Positions 1-5,512 of a DNA stretch of 10,847 nucleotides are shown here, piece by piece. The notes beneath the pieces were generated by a model. That model had not been told where the DNA came from. It saw only the letters and a program-made list of their open reading frames with translations, and made no database searches. The position numbers and the translations under genes were made by a program. Location of the stretch: the NCBI GenBank assembly GCA_903890265.1, contig CAITAM010000587.1:1-10847 (forward strand). The letters are read 5' to 3'. Source of the DNA: an uncultured Pseudomonadota bacterium (GTDB lineage Bacteria > Pseudomonadota > Gammaproteobacteria > Steroidobacterales > Steroidobacteraceae). Position 1 is the first letter of the stretch. The number at the start of each line of letters is the position of its first letter.

Positions 1-621
1 CGCCGCGTCCTGGGCCGTGTTCAGCGGCGGCCCGGCCACCGCCGCCGGTGGCGCGGCCACGGCCGGTTCAAGCATCGTCTCGCGCGTGCCGAGCACGCCG
101 AGCGCCTCGAGTGATTTCGCCGCGGCGCGCGCGCTGGGTCCGAGGGCGGCGAGGTCACCGCTGCCGAGCGAGCCCAGCCGGTCGATCGCCTCGAGCACCG
201 CCCGCTGGCGGCTGCCGACCCGCGCGGGCAGGGCGGTCGCCGGCTGCCGGTACCAGCGCCGCTCCGTGGCGTGCAGCGGTCGGCCCTGGCGCAGCAGGGC
301 CGGCAGCGCCGCGGCCAGCGCGTCGCCCAGCGACGCCTGGTAGTAGTCGGCCGCAAACGTCACCAGTTCGAGGGTCGCCGGATCGAACAGCGGTTCGTCA
401 TCCAGCACGCGCAGCGCGGTCTTCAGTTTGCCCGGGTCGACGGCCGTCGACGTATCGGTGCCGGCAAGGAGCCCGATTCGTGTCCGGCGGCCGAACGGCA
501 CGAGGACCCGCACCCCGGGCGGCGGGGCAGGCGCCAGCGGGTCCGGGGCCTCGTAGTCGAACAGGCGACGGACCGGACCGTCGAGCGCCACTTTGAGGAA
601 AAAAGGGTCGGCGGCTCGCAC
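1..621 (-). CDS. priA: Primosomal protein N' (replication restart helicase PriA), N-terminal part
   Basis: PriA is a 3'-5' DNA helicase that recognises stalled forks and starts reassembly of the primosome. Reading the minus strand from 621 gives about 207 residues that run off the left edge. They match the 3'-DNA-binding domain and the start of the winged-helix region: RRLFDYEAPDP, then GVRVLVPFGRRTRIGLL, then AADYYQASLGDALAAALP followed by LLRQGRP, in the order and spacing of E. coli PriA (FDYLLP, VRVPFGK, AADYYHHPIGD, LLRQGRP). The last visible residues, PLNTAQDAA, match the LNTEQ sequence just before the helicase Walker A domain, so the helicase motor lies outside the window. I chose the GTG at 621 because AAGGAA precedes it by about 10 bases; an in-frame GTG at 645 is the alternative and has no clear ribosome binding site. 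The gene is divergent from the sigma factor gene across about 185 bases. Identity is firm; the start is less so. Confidence 0.93.
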   Translation of the reverse strand, partial: MRAADPFFLKVALDGPVRRLFDYEAPDPLAPAPPPGVRVLVPFGRRTRIGLLAGTDTSTAVDPGKLKTALRVLDDEPLFDPATLELVTFAADYYQASLGDALAAALPALLRQGRPLHATERRWYRQPATALPARVGSRQRAVLEAIDRLGSLGSGDLAALGPSARAAAKSLEALGVLGTRETMLEPAVAAPPAAVAGPPLNTAQDAA

Positions 622-806
622 GGGAAGCGCGTTCCTTGGCGTCACGGGGCATGGGGTCCGGAGTTGCCGGCTTGCAGCCGCTATTGTGGCCGATTTCTCG
701 GTTTTCGACCTGCCGGGGGCTCCCGGGCGCGTCAACCCCGCCGGCCGCGTCGCGTTATACAGACACGTGCGGACACCGGTCCGCGGTAACGGCGGAGGCT
801 CTCTCA

Positions 807-1433
807 ATGTCTGCTACGCTTTCGGCCGCATTCCTGGCCGTCCCCGAGCGGGCGGCCGCGATGAACGCCGGTAGGACGGAGGGCATCCTGGATCAGTCGC
901 GCGCAATGGATCGGTTTCTGGCCGACGTCGAACGCCGTGCGCTTCGCATCGCCGAGATTGCCGTTCGCGACCGGGACGATGCGCTCGACATCGTTCAGGA
1001 CGCGATGATCCAGCTGGCCAGTCGCTACGTCGACCGGCCGGAAGAGGAGTGGCGGGCGCTGTTCTACCGGATTCTGCGCAACCGCATTTACGATTGGCAG
1101 CGACGGCGCAAGGTGCGCGGTCGGGTCATCGCCTGGTGGACGGGCGGTGTTGCCACCGACGACGACGAGGCACCGGACCTGATCGAGTCGGCGCCGTCGC
1201 CTGACGCGGGCCCGGACGCCCGCCTCGAATCGGGGCAGGCGATGCGCCAGCTGGAGGCGGCGCTGTCGCGGCTGCCGGCGCGGCAGGCCGAAGCGTTCAT
1301 GCTGCGCAGTTTTGAAGGGCTCGACGTCGCCGAAACGGCGCGAGCGATGGGCTGCTCCGAAGGCAGCGTCAAGACGCATCATTTCCGTGCGACGCAGGCA
1401 CTGCGCGCCGAGCTTGGAGAGCACTGGCCATGA
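807..1433 (+). CDS. ECF-type RNA polymerase sigma factor
   Basis: A 208-residue sigma-70 family regulator that would direct RNA polymerase to a small set of promoters. Region 2 lies at about residues 36-105 (DRDDALDIVQDAMIQL, then EWRALFYRILRNRIYDWQRRR, the core-binding and -10-recognition helices). Region 4 lies at about 146-200 (LSRLPARQAEAFMLRSFEGL, then the helix-turn-helix VAETARAMGCSEGSVKTHHFRA). Between them is an acidic, poorly conserved linker, and there is no region 1 or 3, as usual for ECF sigmas. I chose ATG 807 because GGAGG ends 8 bases before it; ATG 861 and ATG 906 are in-frame alternatives with weak ribosome binding sites, and the conserved part starts only near residue 36. 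The stop overlaps the next start (ATGA, 1430-1433), so the two genes are almost certainly translationally coupled. The order sigma, DUF3619, DUF3106 recurs in beta- and gammaproteobacteria (from memory). Its target promoters cannot be read from the window. Confidence 0.93.
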   Translation: MSATLSAAFLAVPERAAAMNAGRTEGILDQSRAMDRFLADVERRALRIAEIAVRDRDDALDIVQDAMIQLASRYVDRPEEEWRALFYRILRNRIYDWQRRRKVRGRVIAWWTGGVATDDDEAPDLIESAPSPDAGPDARLESGQAMRQLEAALSRLPARQAEAFMLRSFEGLDVAETARAMGCSEGSVKTHHFRATQALRAELGEHWP

Positions 1434-1828
1434 GCCCAATGCAGCAGGATGACGAAGACTCGGTATTCCACGCGCAGGCGCGCGCGGCGTTCGATGCGAG
1501 CGTGGCCGCCATGGACGGGTCGACGCGTTCGAAGCTGAATCAGGCACGCCAGCGTGCCCTCGGGGCGACGCGACGCGCTGACCGCTGGCTGCCGCGTGCG
1601 TGGGTACCGGCCGGCGCGATGGCGTCCGTCGCGGTCGTGGGGCTCGCGGTATTCCTCGCCTTGCCGTCGATGTCACATCACGGCGCGGATGGCCTCGCGC
1701 TCGAGGACACCGAGATCCTGACCGCGAGCGAGGGGATTGACCTGTATGCCGAGGATCCCGAGTTTTTCGAGTGGGCCGGTGGCACTGTCGAGTCGCAGGC
1801 ACCGGCTGCCGCCGTGGACCACGGCTGA
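1430..1828 (+). CDS. DUF3619-like single-pass membrane protein, probable partner of the sigma factor
   Basis: This is a 132-residue protein with a charged N-terminal part (1-56), one membrane segment at about 58-80 (WVPAGAMASVAVVGLAVFLAL) and a short acidic C-terminal tail. The pattern STRSKLNQARQRAL (31-44) before the membrane segment, and DLYAEDPEFFEWAG (104-117) near the end, resemble the DUF3619 family, whose members sit directly after this type of sigma factor. The start is fixed by the ATGA overlap with the sigma gene and by GGAGA 9 bases upstream. Size, topology and position suggest an anti-sigma factor or membrane tether that holds the sigma factor at the inner membrane, with the N-terminal part in the cytoplasm. 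That role is inferred from context: I see no zinc-binding anti-sigma motif (HxxxCxxC), so it is not a classical ZAS-type anti-sigma factor. Confidence 0.85.
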   Translation: MSPMQQDDEDSVFHAQARAAFDASVAAMDGSTRSKLNQARQRALGATRRADRWLPRAWVPAGAMASVAVVGLAVFLALPSMSHHGADGLALEDTEILTASEGIDLYAEDPEFFEWAGGTVESQAPAAAVDHG

Positions 1829-1943
1829 CGCGCGCGCGTTCCGGGCGACGGTTGCATGGCGCGGTTGAGTACGCTCAACTGCCCCTTGGGCCGGCGGGGA
1901 GCGCCTGTGCAGAACCCGGTGGGGCAGAGGACAGGGTAAGGAC

Positions 1944-2447
1944 GTGACGCAGAGGCAGGCAAATCGCAGGGTGCAGGGCGCGCTGGCAGGCGCGCTGGCG
2001 GTGATCTGCTGCATCCTGATGCCGTGCATCGCCGCCGCGCAGGGTCAGCCCGTGCCGTGGTCGTCGCTGTCCGAGCAGCAGCAGCAGCTTCTGAAGGGCA
2101 ACGCCGCGCACTGGAATGACCTGCCGCCGGAGCGCCAGCAGCGACTCGCTCAAGGCGCATCGCACTGGCTGTCGCTCTCACCCGGGGAACAGCAGAAAGC
2201 CCGCGAGAGCTACCAGCGATTTCAGTCCCTGCCGCCCGACCAGCGCGAAGCGCTGCGTGACCGGTACCAGAACTTCAAGCAGCTGCCACCGGACGAACAG
2301 GCGCGGATTCGTGACGGTTTCCAGCGCTACAAGGCACTCCCGCCTCCCGAGCGGCAGCGGTTGCGGGAGGAGTGGCGACAGATGCCGCCGTCCCAGAAGA
2401 GCCAGATCCGGCAGCAGCATCAGGCGCACGTGGCGCGTCATCCCTGA
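1944..2447 (+). CDS. DUF3106-like secreted repeat protein
   Basis: This 167-residue protein has a signal peptide (NRRVQGALAGALAVICCILM, then a likely cleavage after IAAA near residue 32). The mature part is almost entirely tandem 18-residue repeats starting at about residues 42, 60, 78, 96, 114, 132 and 147. Each begins LPP or LS, follows with a charged Gln/Arg-rich helix, and ends with an aromatic residue, as in LPPDQREALRDRYQNFKQ. This is the hallmark of DUF3106 proteins. Cys22, Cys23 and Cys28 in the signal peptide do not fit a lipobox, so a soluble periplasmic protein is more likely than a lipoprotein. GTG 1944 is taken as the start, with AGGG about 7 bases upstream. The gene lies 115 bases after the DUF3619 gene on the same strand and probably belongs to its transcription unit. 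The molecular role is unknown; the layout resembles periplasmic stress or metal-sensing helical proteins only in a general way. Confidence 0.85.
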   Translation: MTQRQANRRVQGALAGALAVICCILMPCIAAAQGQPVPWSSLSEQQQQLLKGNAAHWNDLPPERQQRLAQGASHWLSLSPGEQQKARESYQRFQSLPPDQREALRDRYQNFKQLPPDEQARIRDGFQRYKALPPPERQRLREEWRQMPPSQKSQIRQQHQAHVARHP

Positions 2448-2513
2448 GTCGCACCCCGGTATCACCGTCGGCATCCGGCGACGCCGCGCACGTATCCTCC
2501 CCGGCGAACTGAC

Positions 2514-2539
2514 GCCACAATAGTGGCAGGCGCGCCTGC
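2514..2539. repeat. Two abutting inverted repeats upstream of the outer-membrane protein gene
   Basis: GCCAC-AATA-GTGGC (2514-2527) runs directly into the perfect 14-base palindrome GCAGGCGCGCCTGC (2526-2539). Both lie in the 141-base gap between the DUF3106 gene and the barrel gene, 50-75 bases before the latter's start. They could be an operator or an RNA stem-loop in the leader. No T-tract follows, so this is not an intrinsic terminator. Function is not established. Confidence 0.35.
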
Positions 2540-2588
2540 TGGCCGGTGTGCGCCGTCTGCGTACCCGCGTTGCCGACCGGAGGCCCCA

Positions 2589-3413
2589 GTGAACCGATCC
2601 GTTGCCCTGACCGTGCTCGTGGCGAGCCTCGTGGTGGCGCTGCCCGCTGGTGCCCGGCCACCGGCCGAGCACGAGGACAACCTGCTGGACGACCGCTTCG
2701 AGATCGGCGGGGCGCTGGTATCCACCTCAAGCTCAACCCACCTCCGGGTCGACTCCAGCGCCGGCGCGCCCGGCACCGAGGTCGACGCGGAGAATGACCT
2801 CGGACTGGCCAAGAAGAAGACCCTCGGCCGGCTCGACGTGCTGTTCCGTCCGGCGTCGAGGCACACGATCCGCGTCAATTACCTGTTCATTCCCTTCGAG
2901 CGGTCGGGAACCGCGGTCCTGAGCAAGGACGTCTACTTCAAGGACAACCTGTACCAGGCGTCGGAGACCGTGTCGTCGCGCCTCGACGTGCGCCTCGAAG
3001 GCGTCGACTACTCCTACTCGGTGGTGCGCACCGAGCAGGCTGCGGTCGGCGTGGCAGTGGGCATCGAGGGCATGGAGTTCAGCGCCGATGCCAACGTGCC
3101 GGCGCGCCTCGCGCAGCAGCACGAGGCGCGCTCGGCGCCAGTGCCGCTGCTCGGCCTCGATGCGACGTACCGGTTCTCGAAGCACTGGTATGCCGACGCC
3201 GACTGGCGCTACCTGAAGGCGAACGTGTCGCACGTGCACGGCTCGGCGCAGCTGTGGAATGCCGAGGTGCTGTACCGATTCAACCCCACCATGACCGTGG
3301 GGCTTGGGTACAGCGCGTACCACGTGACCATCGACTCGCTGAAGGTCGGCGATACGGGCTATTTCAACATTGCGACGGGCGGCCCGATGCTCTCGGCGCG
3401 GGTGGGCTTCTAG
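2589..3413 (+). CDS. Predicted outer-membrane beta-barrel protein
   Basis: This 274-residue protein starts with a signal peptide (NRSVALTVLVASLVVALPAGA, cleavage probably after residue 22). The mature part alternates short amphipathic strands with polar loops: HTIRVNYLFIPF (92-103), RLDVRLEGVDYSYSVV (131-146), VGVAVGIEGMEF (153-164), WYADADWRYLKANV (200-213), LWNAEVLYRFN (222-232), MTVGLGYSAYHVTI (235-248). It ends in LSARVGF with a terminal Phe, the usual beta-barrel assembly signal. The segment GTEVDAENDLGL (62-73) recurs in a family of uncharacterised proteobacterial barrels. The number of strands looks like about eight, so a small barrel rather than a porin. GTG 2589 is chosen because GGAGG ends 5 bases before it and the signal peptide begins there; an in-frame GTG at 2523 would add an unlikely 22-residue extension. 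It may be read with the genes upstream, but the 141-base gap leaves room for its own promoter. Ligand and role are unknown. Confidence 0.85.
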   Translation: MNRSVALTVLVASLVVALPAGARPPAEHEDNLLDDRFEIGGALVSTSSSTHLRVDSSAGAPGTEVDAENDLGLAKKKTLGRLDVLFRPASRHTIRVNYLFIPFERSGTAVLSKDVYFKDNLYQASETVSSRLDVRLEGVDYSYSVVRTEQAAVGVAVGIEGMEFSADANVPARLAQQHEARSAPVPLLGLDATYRFSKHWYADADWRYLKANVSHVHGSAQLWNAEVLYRFNPTMTVGLGYSAYHVTIDSLKVGDTGYFNIATGGPMLSARVGF

Positions 3414-3484
3414 CCCGCCGACCGAGGCCGTCCGACGGGGCGCCCTCTCCCGCAGGCGCCAGCCGCCGCCCGGCAACTCCCTGA

Positions 3485-3520
3485 CGCGAAGAGCCCGTTT
3501 AACTTAACGGGTGTTTCGCG
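3485..3520 (+). repeat. Two-part stem-loop after the barrel gene
   Basis: CGCGAA (3485-3490) pairs with TTCGCG (3515-3520) and CCCGTT (3494-3499) pairs with AACGGG (3506-3511), with a 3x3 internal loop (GAG/TGT) and a TAACTT end loop. It starts 72 bases past the barrel gene stop. No T-tract follows, so it is not a classical terminator; it could protect the 3' end of the mRNA or be the 5' end of the candidate small RNA. Confidence 0.5.
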
Positions 3521-3540
3521 CGCCCCTCCGGAACTGAGCA

Positions 3541-3693
3541 GTGGATCACGCTGTCCCAGCGATGAGGGGTATAGGATCCCTCCTGACTCAAGACGAGTCG
3601 GCCAGCGCCGATACCTGAGTCAACGAATTGTCCCCTAGCACTCCGCAACACGCGGAGGGCCCTTCGCCCCGAGCTTGCTCGGGGTTTTTTTTT
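3541..3693 (+). ncRNA. Candidate structured small RNA ending in an intrinsic terminator
   Basis: Several perfect stem-loops follow one another on the plus strand: CGCTG-TCC-CAGCG (3549-3561), GACTC-AAGAC-GAGTC (3585-3599), CTCCGC-AACAC-GCGGAG (3641-3657), then a terminator hairpin with nine T (3667-3693). TGACTCA (3584-3590) can pair instead with TGAGTCA (3616-3622), and AGGGG (3565-3569) can pair with CCCCT (3632-3636), which would enclose the central part. Because no plus-strand gene follows, a riboswitch is unlikely and a stand-alone RNA, or the long 3' end of the barrel mRNA, fits better. The run of T after a compact hairpin is typical of Hfq-bound small RNAs. I could not match it to 6S RNA, tmRNA, the SRP RNA, RNase P RNA or an RsmY/CsrB-type RNA. 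The 5' end is a guess and no clear promoter is visible. Confidence 0.4.
3667..3693 (+). terminator. Intrinsic (Rho-independent) terminator
   Basis: CCCCGAGC (3667-3674), a two-base gap, then GCTCGGGG (3677-3684) form an 8-base-pair GC-rich stem followed at once by nine T (3685-3693). It ends plus-strand transcription from the barrel gene and/or the candidate small RNA. There is no matching T-tract on the other strand, so it would not stop the pnt transcript. Confidence 0.88.
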
Positions 3694-3763
3694 GCGGTCG
3701 CGGGACATCTCCCGGCACCCCGTCGAGACCCGACCCCGGCCGCCGGCCTGCCCCGGGTGCCCG

Positions 3764-3791
3764 ACAGGCCACGCCGGCCGGCGTGGCCTGT
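3764..3791 (-). repeat. 28-base perfect palindrome just after pntB
   Basis: ACAGGCCACGCCGG (3764-3777) is followed directly by its exact reverse complement (3778-3791). It starts 10 bases past the pntB stop. As RNA it would form a very stable hairpin of up to 14 base pairs minus a small loop. The minus strand has no T-tract after it, so it is either a Rho-type or stability element at the 3' end of the pnt mRNA, or a protein-binding palindrome. Confidence 0.55.
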
Positions 3792-3800
3792 GTCCGGCGT

Positions 3801-5222
3801 CTAGCCGACCGTCTTGACGGCCTGGATGAGCTGGTTGAGGGCGGCCTGCGCGTCGCCGTACAGCATGCGCGTGTTGTCGAGGTAGAAGAGGGCATTCTCG
3901 ATTCCCGAAAAGCCCTGACCCTGTCCGCGCTTGATGACGATGACGTTCTTCGACTTGTCCGCATTGAGAATCGGCATGCCGTAGATCGGGCTCGACTTGT
4001 CGTTGCGGGCGACGGGGTTAACGACGTCGTTCGCACCGATGATGAGGGCGACGTCACAGGTCTCGAACTCGGCGTTGATCTCGTCGAGGTCGCTGATGAG
4101 GTCGTAGGGCACGCCCGCCTCGGCGAGGAGCACGTTCATGTGTCCTGGCATGCGGCCCGCCACGGGGTGGATGGCGAACTTGACGGTCACGCCGTGATCA
4201 GCGAGCAGTTGTGCCAGCTCCCAGACTTTGTGCTGGGCCTGTGCCACCGCAAGGCCGTAGCCGGGCACGACGATCACCTTTTGCGCGAAGGCCATCATGA
4301 CGCCCGCATCCGATGCCTCGATGGGCTTCTGCGATCCGGTGACCGTCGTCGTCCCGGCGGCCGCGGACTCGCCGAAGCCGGCGAACAGCACGTTACCCAG
4401 CGACCGGTTCATGGCCTTTGCCATGAGCTGGGTCAGCAGCGTGCCGGCCGATCCGACCACGGTGCCGGCGATGATCATCGCGGCGTTGTTCAATACAAAC
4501 CCTTCGAAGGCAACGGCAAGTCCGGTGAGGGCGTTGTACAGCGAGATGACCACCGGCATGTCGGCACCGCCGATCGGCAGGGTCATGGTCACGCCAAGCA
4601 CCAGCGCTGCGACGAAGAACCCGGTGACCCAGACCATGCCCGCGTTGGTACCCGTTGCGATGCCGCTGCCGAGCAGCAGCGCGGCCACGAGGATCGCGAG
4701 GTTGAGCCACTTCTGGCCACCGAAGCGAAAGCTCTTCTTGATCAGGCCCTGCAGCTTGCCGAAGGCAATGGCGCTGCCGGAAAACGACACGGCGCCGATG
4801 AGGCCGCCGAGCACCGCAAGGCTGCCTACCATCAGTCCGCGCGGCTCATCCGAGTACAGCTCGACGGCGGCAATCGCCGCGGCGGCGCCACCGCCCATCC
4901 CGTTGTAGAGCGCAATCATCTGCGGCATGTCCGTCATGGCGACCCGGCGGCCCGTGTAGGCGGCGACGCCGCCGCCCGCCGCAATGGCGACGACGGTGAG
5001 CACAACATTGGTGGTCAGCTCCGGGGATTCGATGCCGAGCCCCCAGGGCGCGAGGAATGTCACGACGGTGGCGAGCACCATGCCGATTCCCGCCCAGAGA
5101 ATGCCGCCGCGCGCCGTCGACGGCGCGCTCATGCGCTTCAGTCCCATGATGAACAGGAATGCGGTCAGCAGGTATGCCGCGTTGATCAGCGCGCTGGCCA
5201 CGTCACGATTGAGAGCGTTCAT
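3801..5222 (-). CDS. pntB: NAD(P) transhydrogenase, beta subunit
   Basis: PntB carries most of the membrane channel and the NADP(H)-binding domain III of the proton-translocating transhydrogenase, which drives NADH + NADP+ to NAD+ + NADPH with the proton gradient. The protein has 473 residues, close to the 462 of E. coli. Residues 1 to about 270 hold the membrane helices, including MTDMPQMIALYNGMGGG (97-113) and GADMPVVISLYNALTGLA (219-236). Domain III follows: VPGYGLAVAQAQ (319-330, dinucleotide fold), HPVAGRMPGHMNVLLAEAGV (352-371), GANDVVNP (397-404), and KRGQGQGFSGIEN (431-443), whose Lys-Arg pair is known to hold the 2'-phosphate of NADP. At the place of E. coli beta-His91 there is Asn107. 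The start overlaps the pntAB stop (ATGA at 5219-5222), so translation is coupled. All nucleotide-binding motifs are present and the enzyme should be active. Confidence 0.97.
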   Translation of the reverse strand: MNALNRDVASALINAAYLLTAFLFIMGLKRMSAPSTARGGILWAGIGMVLATVVTFLAPWGLGIESPELTTNVVLTVVAIAAGGGVAAYTGRRVAMTDMPQMIALYNGMGGGAAAAIAAVELYSDEPRGLMVGSLAVLGGLIGAVSFSGSAIAFGKLQGLIKKSFRFGGQKWLNLAILVAALLLGSGIATGTNAGMVWVTGFFVAALVLGVTMTLPIGGADMPVVISLYNALTGLAVAFEGFVLNNAAMIIAGTVVGSAGTLLTQLMAKAMNRSLGNVLFAGFGESAAAGTTTVTGSQKPIEASDAGVMMAFAQKVIVVPGYGLAVAQAQHKVWELAQLLADHGVTVKFAIHPVAGRMPGHMNVLLAEAGVPYDLISDLDEINAEFETCDVALIIGANDVVNPVARNDKSSPIYGMPILNADKSKNVIVIKRGQGQGFSGIENALFYLDNTRMLYGDAQAALNQLIQAVKTVG

Positions 5223-5512
5223 GACTTCTTGCCCCCGCTCTTCTTGAACATTTCCAGCATTCGCTCAGTGACCACGTAACCGCCGACTGCGTTGCCGGCC
5301 GCGAGCGCAACGCCCAGCGTTCCGATCACCCGCTCAAGAGGTGTCGTGGCGCGAAACAGGGCCACCATGGCGCCCACGAGCACGATGCCGTGCACGAAGT
5401 TGGACCCGGACATGAGCGGCGTATGCAGGATCACCGGCACGCGGGCGATGACCTCGTAGCCTGTGAAGGCCGCGAGCATGAAGATATACAGCGCGATGAT
5501 GCCGTCGATCAT
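5219..5512 (-). CDS. pntAB: NAD(P) transhydrogenase, alpha subunit part 2 (membrane part)
   Basis: This 97-residue membrane protein supplies the alpha-side helices of the proton channel. In E. coli this part is fused to the NAD-binding domain as the C-terminal end of PntA; here it is a separate gene. Three membrane helices can be seen, at about 4-23, 38-56 and 61-80, with a Lys-rich C-terminal tail (FKKSGGKKS). The stretch HTPLMSGSNFVHGIVLVGAM (30-49) is the family signature. His41 occupies the position that is Ser in E. coli (TNAISG); this placement matches the Thermus-type enzyme, where a histidine on alpha2 replaces the one on beta. The gene overlaps pntAA by an ATGA at 5509-5512 and pntB by an ATGA at 5219-5222, so the three products are made together. 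Confidence 0.95.
   Translation of the reverse strand: MIDGIIALYIFMLAAFTGYEVIARVPVILHTPLMSGSNFVHGIVLVGAMVALFRATTPLERVIGTLGVALAAGNAVGGYVVTERMLEMFKKSGGKKS

Larger units (their letters stand above)
3414..3800. other. Gene-free convergent region between the barrel gene and pntB
   Basis: This stretch of nearly 390 bases lies between the ends of two convergent units and contains no convincing protein gene. It holds a two-part stem-loop (3485-3520), a cluster of short hairpins (3549-3657), an intrinsic terminator on the plus strand (3667-3693), and a 28-base palindrome at the end of pntB (3764-3791). The reading frames through it, including one of 69 codons on the minus strand and an 18-codon one at 3562-3618, lack ribosome binding sites or protein-like composition. 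Confidence 0.7.

Noticed and set aside
731..760. Possible sigma-70 promoter before the sigma factor gene (GTCAAC, 18 bases, TTATAC)
   Set aside because: The -10 part is fair but the -35 part is poor, and I cannot see an ECF-type alternative with confidence.
804..1802. 332-codon minus-strand frame opposite the sigma and DUF3619 genes
   Set aside because: Arg-rich shadow translation; both sense genes have clear domains and start signals.
1864..1879. GTTGAG-TACG-CTCAAC hairpin between the DUF3619 and DUF3106 genes as a terminator
   Set aside because: Short 6-base stem, no T-tract, and the genes on either side probably share a transcript.
2733..3476. 247-codon minus-strand frame opposite the barrel gene
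   Set aside because: His/Arg/Val-rich shadow; the sense frame has a signal peptide, strand pattern and terminal Phe.
3562..3618. 18-codon open frame (MRGIGSLLTQDESASADT) in the candidate small RNA
   Set aside because: It has no ribosome binding site before its ATG and falls in RNA stems. A peptide cannot be excluded but is not supported.
3541..3693. Riboswitch reading of the alternative pairings before the terminator
   Set aside because: There is no plus-strand gene downstream for it to control; pntB is convergent.
3675..5279. 534-codon open frame on the plus strand opposite pntB
   Set aside because: It lies entirely against pntB, pntAB and their conserved motifs. Its product is rich in His, Arg and Gly with no domain. 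Long antisense frames are usual in GC-rich genes.
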